A DNA stretch of 64,000 bases from Rhodoblastus sp963727035 (GCA_963727035.1 CAVSEY010000001.1:79313-143312); one strand, 5' to 3'; counted from the first letter of the stretch, positions 44,919 to 54,896 are shown. Notes: generated by a model not told the origin, from the letters alone. Translations and numbers: made by a program.

Positions 44919-46523
44919 TCCAAGCCCTGCTCGTCGCGACCGTCGCGGCGCCCGCGATCTTCCTGGCCGCCTGTTTCGTCGGGAAATGGCGGTCGCGCGC
45001 GCTCGCCTGGCAATTTCTCGCCCCGGCGCCGGGCCTCGCGGCGGGTTTCCTCGGCCTGGGTCACGCGCCGGTTTCGGTCGATGTTCCCGGCCTTGGCGTG
45101 TCGCTGACGCTCGACGCGCCCGGCGCGCTGCTGCTGACCTTCGCCGCCTTGCTGTGGATAGTCGTCACCGCGGCGCTGTGGCGCGACAGGACCCCGGATG
45201 CGCGTTTCGGGATTTCATGGCTGCTGACCATGTTCGGCAGCCTCGGCGTTTTCGTCGCCGGCGACCTCGTGTCCTTCTATCTGGTCTACGCCTTGGTCAG
45301 CCTCCCGGCCTATGGGCTGTTCGCCTTTTCGGACGATCCCGAAAAGCGGCGCGCCGGCGCGATCTACATGGCGTTCGCGCTCGCTGGCGAGGCGCTTCTG
45401 TTGATGGCCTTCGCCCTGCTGGCGGTGGGCGAGCCCCATGGAAGCGCGCGGATCGCCGACGTCATGGCCGCCTTGCCGGCCTCGCCCTGGCGCGACGCGG
45501 TCCTCGTCCTGATCGTGGCCGGCTTCGGCATGAAAATAGGCCTCGTTCCGTTCAACGGCTGGATGCCGCTGAATTACGCCGCCGCGCCGATCCCCGCCGC
45601 CGCCGTGCTCAGCGGCGCCGGCGTCAAGGCGGGCGTCATCGGCCTGATCCGTTTTCTGCCTTTGGGCGTCCCCTTGGAAGCATGGGGGAACGCGCTGGCG
45701 GCGCTCGGTTTTTTCACCGCCTTTTACGGCGTCGCGGTCGGCCTGACCCAGCACAATCCGAAACATGTTCTCGCTTATTCCAGCATCAGCCAGATGGGAA
45801 TGATCGCCGCCGCGCTCGGGCTCGCGCTGGCGGCGGGAGAGCCTTCGGCCGCCGGCGATATGGCGTTTTACGCCGCCAATCATCTGCTGGTGAAAGCGGC
45901 TCTGTTCCTGACCATCGGCGCGCTCGCGGCGCGTGCGGCGCCGCTGTCCGGCTTGCCGCTGGCCCTGGCCGGCGCCCTCGCTTTGAGCCTCGCGGGCTTG
46001 CCGTTCACCGGCGGGGCTGCGGCGAAACTCGCCGCCAAGGCGCAATTCGTCGCAGGCTGGCCGTCCGCTCTGGCGACGCTGTCTTCGATCGCCAGCGCCA
46101 TGCTGATGACCCATTTCCTCATTCGCCTCGCGGCGCTCACGGCCGAGGCGAGGGAGGAGGCAAGGCGTGAAACGCCCGCCGCCGTGATCCGTTTCTGGCC
46201 CGCGCTGGTTCTGGGCGCGCTGGTCTTGCCGTGGTTCTTCGCCGCCCAGCCCGGCGAGGCCCTCGAGCATCGGGAAAATATGGGACGGGTTCTGGCCGGT
46301 CGCGATCGGCGTCGCGGCGGCGCTTGGCTGGCGGCGAAGCGGACTCGCCGCGCCGGCCATTCCCGCGGGCGACAGCATCGTGTTTTACGAGCGCGGCTTC
46401 GCCCGGATGATGGCGCTGGGGCCAGTCTTCGAAGCGGCGGACGCGCGCCTGCGGCAATGGCCGGCGGCGGCGACTTCGCTGCTGCTGATCGTCCTCGTCC
46501 TGCTCGCCGCTGCGTCAATTTGA
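44915..46523 (+). CDS. Mrp antiporter subunit D-like, second copy, with a C-terminal frame break
   Basis: This D-type subunit has about 14 helices with the helix-7 Lys in GFGMKIGLVPFNGWMPLNYA and NHLLVKAALFLTIGALA. The helix-5 Glu is replaced by Ala (SFYLVYALVSLPAYGLF), so ion coupling in that half may differ. After EALEHR the frame breaks near 46274. The other frame continues KIWDGFWPVAIGVAAALGWR and ends in a last helix at 46523, the expected D-subunit ending. One extra base explains this. It meets the RND gene end to end, overlapping by 9 bases. Confidence 0.85.
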
Positions 46524-49500
46524 GGCCGGCGCCGGCTCCTTCACCCGGAAGAAGATCACATAAAGCGCGGGAAGAACAAGCAGGGTCAGAATCGTCGCCA
46601 CGAACAGGCCGCCCATGATGGCGAAGGCCATCGGCCCCCAGAACACCGTCGGCGCAATCGGGATGAAGCCGAGCACGGTGGAGATCGCGGTCAGCATGAT
46701 CGGCCGGAAGCGCGACACCGCGCCCTCGACGATGGCGTTCCATACGTCGAGCCCCTGCGCCCGCTCGGCTTCGATCTGCTCGATGAGAATGACCGCGTTG
46801 CGCGCGATCATGCCCATCAGCGCCAATATGCCGAGAATGGCGACGAAGCCCAGCGGCCGGCCGGAAATCAGCAGCGCCAGCACGATGCCGATCAGGCCCA
46901 TCGGCACCAGGCTCAGCACCATGGCGAGGCGGCTGAAACTATGGAGCTGCGCCATCAGGAACAGCAGCATCAGGAAGATCATCGCCGGAATCATGGCGTA
47001 GACCGAGGCCTGCGACTTGGCGCTTTCCTCGACCGTGCCGCCGACGGCGATTCGATAGCCCTTGGGCAGGCCGGCGGACAGTTTCTCGACCGCCGGCGCG
47101 AGCGCGTCCACGGCGGCTTCGGGCGTCGCGCCGGCAACGACGTCGGCCTGCACGGTGAGGGTCGGAACCCGGTCGCGGCGCCAGACGAGCGGATATTCCT
47201 GCTGATATTCGAAACGCGCGATCTGGCCCAGCGGCGCGGTGCGGCCGGAAGGCAGCGGAACCTGCAAGGATTGCAAGGTGTCGAGCGACACGCGCTGCTC
47301 GTCCTGCGCCCGCGCCACGACATCGACCAGATAGATGTTGTCGCGGACCTGGGTGATCGGCGCGCCGGTCATCACCGTGTTGAGATAGGCGGACAAGGCC
47401 TGCGAACTCAGGCCCAGAAGGCGCGCCTGGTCCTGGTCGATGACCACGCGCAATTTTCGCGCGGGGTCCATCCAGTCGTAGTTCACGCGGCGCAAATCGT
47501 TGTTGGCGCCGAGGATGGAGCCGAGCTGCAGGGCGATCATGCGGACCTGGGTCAGATCCGGGCCGCTGACCCTGTATTGCACCGGCCAGCCGACCGGGGG
47601 GCCAAGCTCCAGCGGCGAAATGCGCGAGACGACTCCAGGCAATTCATAGGCGAGCTTGTTTTCGAGCGTCGCGTGCAGCCGCTCGCGCGCCGTGACGTCC
47701 TTGGCGATCACCACCGCCTGGGCGAAGAAATCATTGGCGAGCTGCACGTTCAGCGGCAGGTAGAAGCGGATCGCGCCGCGCCCGACATAGGTGCTCCAGC
47801 TGGCGACGTCGGGATCGCTCGCGAGCATGGCGTCGAGCTTCTTCGCCGCGCGGTCGGTCGCGAAGATCGAAGCGTTCTGCGGCAGGGTCAGGTCGACCAC
47901 CAGTTCGGGGCGGTCTGAGGCGGGGAAGAACTGCCGCGGGACAAACGGCAAGGCGAGAAGCGCGAGGACGAAACAGCCGACGGCGGCGGCGACGGTGATC
48001 CAGCGCCGCCGCATGGCCATGACCAGCAGCGCGCGGAAGCCTTCCATGATCCGGCCCGGCTTTTCCTCCTTCTTCCGGTCCGGGGCCTTGAGCAGCCAGA
48101 CGCCGAGCAGGGGCGCGAACAGCACCGCGACGAACCAGGACACGATCAGCGCGATCGAAACCACGGCGAAGATCGAAAAGGTGTATTCGCCGGCCGAGGA
48201 TTTGGCGAAGCCGATCGGCACGAAGCCGGCGGCGGTGATGAAGGAGCCGGTCAGCATCGGGAAGGCCAGCGAATCATAGGCGACCGTCGCCGCCTTTTCC
48301 TTGCTGTCGCCCGCCGCCATGCGCGAAATCATGACATCGACCGTGGTCATGGCGTCATCGACCAGCAGGCCGAGCGCGATGATCAGCGCGCCGAGCGAAA
48401 TGCGCTGCAGGTCGATCCCCAGATATTGCATGATCGGGAAGATGATCAAGACGGTGAGCGGGATCGACAGCGCCACCACCGCGCCGGGACGGAAGCCGAG
48501 GCTGAGGATGCTCACCGCCATGATGATGGCGATGGCCTGCCACAAGGATTCCATGAATTCGCCGATGGCGTTCCTGACCACCACCGGCTGGTCGGAAACC
48601 ATGGCGACGTCGATTCCGAGCGGCAGGTCGGGCATGGCCGAGTCGAGCGCCGCTTTCACGTTCCGGCCAAGCGCAAGAATGTCGCCACCGTCGCGCATGG
48701 CGATGGCGAGCCCGAGCGCCGGCTTGCCATTGGCGCGAAACATCGGCTGCGGCGGATCGGAAAGGGCGCGGCGCACCTCGGCGATGTCGCGCAGCCGGAT
48801 CAGGCGGCCGTTAGAGAGGAAATTGACGTCGAGCAGATCGTTTTCGGATTTGAACGCGCCGGTGACGCGGATCGAAATCTTCTCGTCGGCGGTCTGGATC
48901 GCGCCCGCGGGGATCACCGCGTTCTGGGCCTGGATCGCCGCGATGAGCGCCGCGCGGTCGATGCCGAGGCCGGCGAGCTGGCGGGTCGAAAATTCGACAT
49001 AGACCTGCTCGTCCTGCGCGCCCAGGATCTCGATCTTGGTGACGTCGGGAACCTGCAGCAGCTTCGAGCGTATGTCCTCGACATAGTCGCGCAATTCGCG
49101 ATGGCTGAAGCCGTTGTCGGCGGTGAAGGCGTAGATCAAACCATAAGTGTCGCCGAAATCGTCGTTGAAGCCCGGACCGACCACGCCCTGAGGCAGGGTT
49201 CGCCGGATGTCGCCGATGTTCTTGCGCACCTGATACCAGATGTCCGGCACGTCCCTGGGCGAGGTCGAGCCCTTCAGATTGACGAAGATCGTCGTCTGTC
49301 CCGGACTGGTGTAGGAGCGCAGGAAGTCGAGGCCCTTGGTCTCCTGCAGCTTGCGCTCGAGACGCTCGGTCAGCTGGGTCAATGTGTCGTCGAGCGTCGC
49401 GCCCGGCCACGCGGCCTGAACCACCATGGTGCGGAAGGTGAAGGCCGGGTCTTCGCTGCGCCCGAGCCGGAAATAGGACATCAGGCCGGCGACGACGATC

Positions 49501-49568
49501 GCGATCATCGCGAAGACGATGAAGGATCGGTGTTTGAGCGCCCAGTCGGAAAGATTCGGGCCGGTCAT
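46515..49568 (-). CDS. RND efflux pump permease (AcrB/MdtB-like family)
   Basis: This 1017-residue protein has the RND duplicated topology with two large periplasmic loops. The helix-4 proton-relay pair is visible as LGLLVDDAMTTVDVMISRMA, and the porter motifs PEGVVGPG-like LPQGVVGPGFNDDFGDTYGL fit the VceF/CusA-distant hydrophobic export group. It takes drugs or toxic organics from the periplasm, with the adaptor encoded just upstream. It overlaps the adaptor stop by 4 bases. No outer-membrane channel gene is nearby. Confidence 0.93.
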   Translation of the reverse strand: MTGPNLSDWALKHRSFIVFAMIAIVVAGLMSYFRLGRSEDPAFTFRTMVVQAAWPGATLDDTLTQLTERLERKLQETKGLDFLRSYTSPGQTTIFVNLKGSTSPRDVPDIWYQVRKNIGDIRRTLPQGVVGPGFNDDFGDTYGLIYAFTADNGFSHRELRDYVEDIRSKLLQVPDVTKIEILGAQDEQVYVEFSTRQLAGLGIDRAALIAAIQAQNAVIPAGAIQTADEKISIRVTGAFKSENDLLDVNFLSNGRLIRLRDIAEVRRALSDPPQPMFRANGKPALGLAIAMRDGGDILALGRNVKAALDSAMPDLPLGIDVAMVSDQPVVVRNAIGEFMESLWQAIAIIMAVSILSLGFRPGAVVALSIPLTVLIIFPIMQYLGIDLQRISLGALIIALGLLVDDAMTTVDVMISRMAAGDSKEKAATVAYDSLAFPMLTGSFITAAGFVPIGFAKSSAGEYTFSIFAVVSIALIVSWFVAVLFAPLLGVWLLKAPDRKKEEKPGRIMEGFRALLVMAMRRRWITVAAAVGCFVLALLALPFVPRQFFPASDRPELVVDLTLPQNASIFATDRAAKKLDAMLASDPDVASWSTYVGRGAIRFYLPLNVQLANDFFAQAVVIAKDVTARERLHATLENKLAYELPGVVSRISPLELGPPVGWPVQYRVSGPDLTQVRMIALQLGSILGANNDLRRVNYDWMDPARKLRVVIDQDQARLLGLSSQALSAYLNTVMTGAPITQVRDNIYLVDVVARAQDEQRVSLDTLQSLQVPLPSGRTAPLGQIARFEYQQEYPLVWRRDRVPTLTVQADVVAGATPEAAVDALAPAVEKLSAGLPKGYRIAVGGTVEESAKSQASVYAMIPAMIFLMLLFLMAQLHSFSRLAMVLSLVPMGLIGIVLALLISGRPLGFVAILGILALMGMIARNAVILIEQIEAERAQGLDVWNAIVEGAVSRFRPIMLTAISTVLGFIPIAPTVFWGPMAFAIMGGLFVATILTLLVLPALYVIFFRVKEPAPASN

Positions 49569-50668
49569 GACCGGGCTCCGAGCAGCCGCACCATCTGGCC
49601 GGGATGGAGGGCCTGGACGCCGGCGGTGACGACGATCTCGCCGCCCTCGAGGCCGCCGGAGAGCACGACGCTGCCCGGATCGTAGCGCAGGACCTCCACC
49701 GGCTTCAGCGACACGGTGAGCGCCTTGGGATCGACCACCCAGACGGCTGGGCTGTTGCCGGACGCTGTCAGGGCGCTGGCAGGGATCGACACGCCATGGC
49801 CGTGATCGACCTCCATCCGGCCGGTCACCGTCGCGCCGAGGCGCATCGCGGAGGGCGGGTTGTTCACCGCCACCCGGACCTTGAACGTGCGCGTGACCGG
49901 ATCGGCCTGCGGATCGACCTGGCGCACGCGGCCCCTGGCGGTGACCGACGGGTCGTCGGTGAGGGCGAGGATCACGTCGGCGTCGGGCGGGGCGGTGCGC
50001 AGCACCTGCGCCGGAACGTCGAACACCGCGTCCCAGCCGCTATCGCGCGCGACCATGAAGACCATCTGGCCGGCCTGGACCACTTCGCCCGCCTCGGCGG
50101 CGCGGCGGGTGACCACGCCGCTCACATTCGCCCGCAGTTCGGTATAGCTGACGCGATCCTCGGCGATCTCGACCTGGGCCTTGGCGTCGTCCGTCGCGGC
50201 CTGCGCGGCGCGCAGCGCCTGCTGCGCCTGTTCGAAATTGGCGCGGGTCGTCCAGCCTTGCCGCAGCAAGGTCTGCTGGCGGTCGAAAGTATTGGAATCC
50301 TGTTCGAGCCGGCCCTGGGCGGCGGAAAGCGCGGCGCGCGCCGAGCGCAAGGCGTTGAGTTCGTTCTGGGGATCGAGTTTGGCGACGATTTCGTCCGGCG
50401 TCACGTGGTTTCCCGTATCCACCTTGCGCTCGATGATTCGGCCGCCGATGCGGAAGGCCAGCGCGACTTCCTTTTCCGCCTGGATCTGGCCGGTCAGCGA
50501 GATGGTCTGCCCCAGCCCGGCCTTTTCGACGATGGTCGTGCGGACGGGGCGCGGCGGCGGCGGCGCGTCGGCGGTCTCGCGCTTGCAGCCGGAAATGGTG
50601 AGGACGAGGGCCGTCGCCGCCATGAGGGCAAGGCGGGGCGCCGGGCGCAGGGAGCCGAAGAGAGACAA
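49565..50668 (-). CDS. RND periplasmic adaptor (membrane fusion lipoprotein)
   Basis: This 367-residue HlyD/AcrA-type adaptor has a lipoprotein signal ending LVLTISGC, so Cys lipidation is expected. The lipoyl halves GRIIERKVDTGNHVTPDEIV and LRANVSGVVTRRAAEAGEVV flank a coiled coil (residues 105-170, Ala/Gln/Arg-rich), followed by the beta-barrel. I start at TTG 50668, with GGGGG upstream, because it gives a basic N-region; ATG 50623 would not. The gene is the first of the pair with the pump. Confidence 0.9.
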   Translation of the reverse strand: MSLFGSLRPAPRLALMAATALVLTISGCKRETADAPPPPRPVRTTIVEKAGLGQTISLTGQIQAEKEVALAFRIGGRIIERKVDTGNHVTPDEIVAKLDPQNELNALRSARAALSAAQGRLEQDSNTFDRQQTLLRQGWTTRANFEQAQQALRAAQAATDDAKAQVEIAEDRVSYTELRANVSGVVTRRAAEAGEVVQAGQMVFMVARDSGWDAVFDVPAQVLRTAPPDADVILALTDDPSVTARGRVRQVDPQADPVTRTFKVRVAVNNPPSAMRLGATVTGRMEVDHGHGVSIPASALTASGNSPAVWVVDPKALTVSLKPVEVLRYDPGSVVLSGGLEGGEIVVTAGVQALHPGQMVRLLGARS

Positions 50669-50714
50669 GATTGGAACCCCCGATGGGCGGCTTCGCGCGA
50701 AGCCGCGAAAAAGT

Positions 50715-52190
50715 TCAGAACGATCCGACGAGCGATCCAAGCACGATCACGACGACCAAGGCAATGATCGCCCCGAGAACGCCCACCATGAAAATGTCTT
50801 TGTAGCTCTTGCCATGGGTGGAGCCGCAGACGGCGAGCAGAGTCACCACCGCGCCATTGTGCGGCAGGCTGTCCAGGGTTCCCGAGCCGATCACGGCGAC
50901 GCGGTGCAGCAGCGCGGGGTCCATGCCGATTTCCGCGGCGCGATGCATATAGGTCGCGCCGAGCGCGTCCAGCGCGATGGTCAAGCCGCCCGAGGCCGAT
51001 CCCGTGAGCGCGGCCAACGTATTGGTCGCCACCGCCAGCGAAACCAGCGGGCCGCCGCCGAGGCCCAGCACCGCGTCGCGCACCATGGCGAAGGCGGGCA
51101 AGGCCGCCACCACCGCGCCGAAGCCGACGAGGCTGGCGACGCTGATCGCCGGCAGCGCCGAGGCGTTGACGCCGGCGTCCATCGTGGCGCGCAGGTCCGG
51201 CAGCCGCCGGCCGTTGAGGGCGAGAACGGTCAGGATCGCGAGGGTCAGCGCGGTGAGCACCGACCAGACGCCGGTGACGGCGGCCGGCGCGACGCCGCCC
51301 CATTCCGGCCTGGACAGGAAGCTGAGGTCGAGGCGCGGCAGGATGATCAGCGACAGGACGAGATTGGCCAGAATGACCACGGCGATCGGCGCCGCCGCCG
51401 ACCAGAACGCCGGGCGGATCGCGGCGGCCTCGCCATGGACGATTTCGGCGGGGTCGAATTCGTGCGAGGCGGTGGCGCGTTCGCGCAGGTTCTCGTCGCG
51501 GGCGAGGTCGTCGGCCGATTTCAGCGCGGTTTCGTCGCCAAAGCCCTCGCCGCGCGCGCGCGCCGCCGCTTCCTCGCGCGCCAGCCACCACAGGCCGAAG
51601 CCGAGCATGACGGCGGAGGCGAGGACGCCGAGGCCCGGCGCCGCGAAGGGCGTGGTGCCGAAGAAGGGCATCGGAATGGTGTTCTGGATCGAGGGCGTGC
51701 CGGGCATGGCCGACATGGTGAAGGTCGAGGTGCCGAGCATGATCGCCGCGGGCATCAGCCGGCGTGGAACGCCCGCCGTGCGGAAAAGGCCCTGCGCCAT
51801 CGGCGCGATCACGAAAAAGGCGACGAACAGGCTGACGCCGCCATAAGTGACCACCGCCCCGCCGAGCACCACCGCGAGAATGGCGCGCTTCGTCCCGAGC
51901 TTTTCGGTCATGAAATCGGCTATGGCCGAAACCGAGCCGGTGTCCTCCATCAGCTTGCCGAACAGGGCGCCAAGCAGGAACAGCGGGAAGAATTGGGCGA
52001 GAAATCCCGCGGCGCTGCGCATGAAAGTCTGGGTCCAATGCGCCAGCAGCGGCTCACGCGAGAAAAAAGCCGCGACCATCGCCGCGATCGGCGCCAGCAG
52101 CAGCACGCTCCAGCCGCGGAAGGCCAGCCAGATCAGCAGGCCAAGGCCAACGAGAATGCCCAGGAGACCGATGAGTTCAGAGCCGCTCAT
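50715..52190 (-). CDS. GntP-family permease (possibly 3-hydroxybutyrate)
   Basis: This 491-residue protein has about 13 helices and GntP features: FFPLFLLGALFGKLMEDTGS, TYGGVSLFVAFFVIAPMAQG, and a C-terminal ALTGSASGGLTIALDALGA with SGTLDSLPHNGAVVTLLAVC. GntP members carry gluconate or hydroxy acids in symport with protons. The patatin gene ends 3 bases upstream, and GntP plus patatin pairing is seen near hydroxybutyrate metabolism in rhizobia, hence the guess. AGGA is 9 bases ahead of ATG 52190; ATG 52199 is an alternative. Confidence 0.85.
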   Translation of the reverse strand: MSGSELIGLLGILVGLGLLIWLAFRGWSVLLLAPIAAMVAAFFSREPLLAHWTQTFMRSAAGFLAQFFPLFLLGALFGKLMEDTGSVSAIADFMTEKLGTKRAILAVVLGGAVVTYGGVSLFVAFFVIAPMAQGLFRTAGVPRRLMPAAIMLGTSTFTMSAMPGTPSIQNTIPMPFFGTTPFAAPGLGVLASAVMLGFGLWWLAREEAAARARGEGFGDETALKSADDLARDENLRERATASHEFDPAEIVHGEAAAIRPAFWSAAAPIAVVILANLVLSLIILPRLDLSFLSRPEWGGVAPAAVTGVWSVLTALTLAILTVLALNGRRLPDLRATMDAGVNASALPAISVASLVGFGAVVAALPAFAMVRDAVLGLGGGPLVSLAVATNTLAALTGSASGGLTIALDALGATYMHRAAEIGMDPALLHRVAVIGSGTLDSLPHNGAVVTLLAVCGSTHGKSYKDIFMVGVLGAIIALVVVIVLGSLVGSF

Positions 52191-52192
52191 GT

Positions 52193-53242
52193 TCAGCATT
52201 CCTGCAAAAGGATGTCGAGATCGGCGGACGAACGCCGGCCGAGGTCGTCGCCATGCGCCTGAAGGAATTCGTCGGCGGCCTTGCGGCCCTCCTCCTTGAG
52301 CATGCGCAGGAACGGCCCTTCGGCGTTGAGCTTGGACGAGGCGCCGAATTCCGCGAGCTTGTCGGTGAGGATGCGATGGGTGCGCATTTCCGCCCATCGC
52401 CTGCCTTCGCCGGTTCCAGGATCGGCGGCCTGGCGCAGCAGGGCGATCATGCGCAGCTCCTTCATCAGCGGCGCGTTGAAGGAAATTTCGTTGAGGCGGT
52501 CAAGGATCTCGCCCGCCGTGCGCGGGGTCGTGCGGCGCTCGCGCGGATTGATCTGCACCAGAATGACGTCATGGGCCTCGCTCTCGCGCACCAGAGGCGA
52601 GATGGTCGGGTTGCCGGCGTAGCCGCCGTCCCAATAGGGCTCGCCGTCGATTTCGATCGCCTGAAACATGGTGGGAAGGCAGGCCGATGCGAGCAGGACC
52701 TCCGGCGTGATCTCCTTGTTGCGGAACACCCGCCCGCGACCGGTGTGGACATTGGTCGCGGTGATGAAAAGCTTGATTTCCGCCTCGTTGAGATGGACGA
52801 AATCGATGCTGTCCTCAAGCAGCTTCCGGATCGGATTATGCCCGGTCGGATTGAGATTGTAGGGCGACACCAGCCGGCTCATCATGTCCATCATGATATA
52901 GGCCGGCGAGGCGTCGAGCGACCAGCGGCCCATCAGCCGGTCGAGCGGCGAACGCTGGATGGGGCTGAAGCGGGCGGCTTCCGCGACGCGGCCCCAATAG
53001 GCGTCGAGCGCCGCGCGCGCGCCGGCCGCGCCGCCCTGCATGTAGCCGCTGACCAGGACGGCGGCGTTCATCGCGCCCGCCGACGTGCCGGAAATGGCCT
53101 CGATCTTCAGCCAGGGCTCTTCGAGCAGGCGGTCGAGCACGCCCCAGGTGAAAGCGCCATGCGAGCCGCCGCCCTGAAGCGCGAGGTCGACGAGCACGGT
53201 TTCGCGCGGGGGTTCCGGCTTTGCATCGGGCCGCCTTGCCAT
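52193..53242 (-). CDS. Patatin-like phospholipase family protein
   Basis: This 349-residue protein has the full patatin set: oxyanion loop LALQGGGSHGAFTWGVLDRL, nucleophile elbow ISGTSAGAMNAAVLVSGY, and Asp of YWDGGYAGNPTISPLV. It is cytoplasmic by lack of a signal. The start at 53242 has GGAG ahead; the in-frame 53299 start lacks one. Its stop lies 2 bases before the permease gene start, so the pair is one operon. A role in lipid or polyhydroxybutyrate turnover is inference. It is unrelated in sequence, outside the fold, to the patatin at 16163. Confidence 0.92.
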   Translation of the reverse strand: MARRPDAKPEPPRETVLVDLALQGGGSHGAFTWGVLDRLLEEPWLKIEAISGTSAGAMNAAVLVSGYMQGGAAGARAALDAYWGRVAEAARFSPIQRSPLDRLMGRWSLDASPAYIMMDMMSRLVSPYNLNPTGHNPIRKLLEDSIDFVHLNEAEIKLFITATNVHTGRGRVFRNKEITPEVLLASACLPTMFQAIEIDGEPYWDGGYAGNPTISPLVRESEAHDVILVQINPRERRTTPRTAGEILDRLNEISFNAPLMKELRMIALLRQAADPGTGEGRRWAEMRTHRILTDKLAEFGASSKLNAEGPFLRMLKEEGRKAADEFLQAHGDDLGRRSSADLDILLQEC

Positions 53243-53514
53243 GAAAAACTCCGCTTCGCCAAAAATCGGATGACCGGTCGCGAAGCCGGCCGCGCGCAAT
53301 GTTTCCGGATCTCGCCCGTCTGTTTGCGCCGCAACATAACTTGCACTTATTTCGCAAGCGCGACAATAACCGTCAATCGCGATCGAATCTCGCCAGGGCG
53401 CCCTACATCCCGCAAAGGCGCTGGCGCGGTTGAGTTTGCAGGGAAACCCGGTTTAACTGGGCGCCATCATCAAAAAGGCGCAGGAAAAAAGGCGCAGGAA
53501 GGACTTCTGGGCTT

Positions 53515-54546
53515 ATGAATCAGGATCGCTCCTCGTCGGCGCCGTTGATCCTTTGCGCCGCCGTCCTGCTGTTCGCCGCGGCTTTTTTCGCGCGTGCGAT
53601 CCTGGCTCCGGTGACTTTCGCGATCTTCATCGTCGCCATCATCTGGCCCCTTCAGGAGGCGTTCGAGAAGAGATTGCCGAAGCTGGTCGCGCTCGTCCTC
53701 ACCCTCGTGGCGACGCTGGCTGTGCTGTCGATCATGGGCCTGCTCGTCGTCTGGGCCTTCGGACGGGTGGCCCAATGGCTGCTCGCCAATGTCGCGCGCT
53801 TCCAGGCGATCTATCTGCACGCCATCGACATGCTCGAATTGCACGGCGTCGCGGTCAAGGCGCTGATGGCCACGAGCCTGAACCCGTCCTCGGTCACGGG
53901 CGTCCTGCGCCAGATCGGCGGGCAGGGCTACGGCCTGCTTTCCTTCGTCGTCATCGCCTTCGCCTTCACCGTGCTCGGCCTGCTCGAAGTCGATATCGGC
54001 CGGCGAAATATCGACCGGCTCGAAAATCCGCGCCTGCGCGCCGCCCTGCTGGGCCCGGCAAGCGACGTCTCCTCCAAGCTGCGCAAATATATGGCGGTGC
54101 GCAGCCTGATGAGCCTGCTGACCGGCGCCGTCGTCTGGGTCTTCGCTTTGGTCGCCGGAATCGAACTGGCGACGGCCTGGGGCGTCATCGCCTTCGTCCT
54201 GAATTACATTCCCTTCATCGGTCCGTTGTTCGCCACCGTTTTTCCGTCGCTTTTCACCCTTGCGCAATTCGAGTCGTGGCGGCTGGCGCTGCTGGTCTTC
54301 GTCGGCCTCAACGGCGTCCAGTTCTTCATCGGCAGCTATCTGGAGCCGCGCATCGCGGGGGCCCAATTGTCGCTTTCGCCCTTCATGGTGCTGTTCGCGG
54401 TTTTCTTCTGGAGCTTCCTGTGGGGCATCGCGGGCGCCTTCATCGGCGTGCCGCTCCTGATCGTGGCGCAGACCGTCTGCGCCGAGCATGAATTGTCGCG
54501 GTGGCTGGCCACATTGATGTCGGGCGGCGACGCCCAAAAGCCCTGA
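53515..54546 (+). CDS. AI-2E family transporter
   Basis: This 343-residue protein has seven to eight helices and the family signature late in the sequence: AWGVIAFVLNYIPFIGPLFA, then GSYLEPRIAGAQLSLSPFMV and FWSFLWGIAGAFIGVPLLIV. Members export AI-2 or act as Na+/H+ antiporters or folate exporters, so the substrate is open. The 272 bases upstream (53243-53514) hold only the promoter regions of the divergent pair. The start ATG 53515 lies after GAAGGACTTCTGGGCTT. Confidence 0.9.
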   Translation: MNQDRSSSAPLILCAAVLLFAAAFFARAILAPVTFAIFIVAIIWPLQEAFEKRLPKLVALVLTLVATLAVLSIMGLLVVWAFGRVAQWLLANVARFQAIYLHAIDMLELHGVAVKALMATSLNPSSVTGVLRQIGGQGYGLLSFVVIAFAFTVLGLLEVDIGRRNIDRLENPRLRAALLGPASDVSSKLRKYMAVRSLMSLLTGAVVWVFALVAGIELATAWGVIAFVLNYIPFIGPLFATVFPSLFTLAQFESWRLALLVFVGLNGVQFFIGSYLEPRIAGAQLSLSPFMVLFAVFFWSFLWGIAGAFIGVPLLIVAQTVCAEHELSRWLATLMSGGDAQKP

Positions 54547-54696
54547 TCCGGTGATCGCATCCGTGCGCCAAGGGCGGCGTCCGCTCAACCGAACTTCAGC
54601 CTTTGCCGAGCTTTCGAGTTCAAGCTAGTCTGGCGCTCGTTGTCCCTCATCCATTCGGTCGCCCGGGGCGGTACTCTGAAACAGGAGCGCGGATCG

Positions 54697-54876
54697 ATGC
54701 AGGCCATTGACCGTCGGGGCCTTTTTCGCAACATTCTCGTCGCAGTCGCGGCCACGGCCGCCGGCGCAGTTTTTGGCGCGGACGCCGGGGAAGCCATGCC
54801 GTTGGACGCGCATCTCGCCGCGCCATCGAGATTCGGTTCCGCTCCCATGCGTCTGAACTGCGACCTGTTGACCTAA
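54697..54876 (+). CDS. Small Tat-signal-like exported protein
   Basis: The 59 residues begin MQAIDRRGLFRNILVAVAAT, an RR-x-(F)LF twin-arginine-type signal, then AAGAVFGADAGEAMP. The mature part is about 25 residues (LDAHLAAPSRFGSAPMRLNC). Some longer ORF start (54640) exists, but GGAGCG precedes the ATG at 54697. No function is known. It sits 20 bases ahead of the P-type ATPase gene and could be in its operon. Confidence 0.5.
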   Translation: MQAIDRRGLFRNILVAVAATAAGAVFGADAGEAMPLDAHLAAPSRFGSAPMRLNCDLLT

Positions 54877-54896
54877 ACTGAAAGGTTTGCCGCCCC

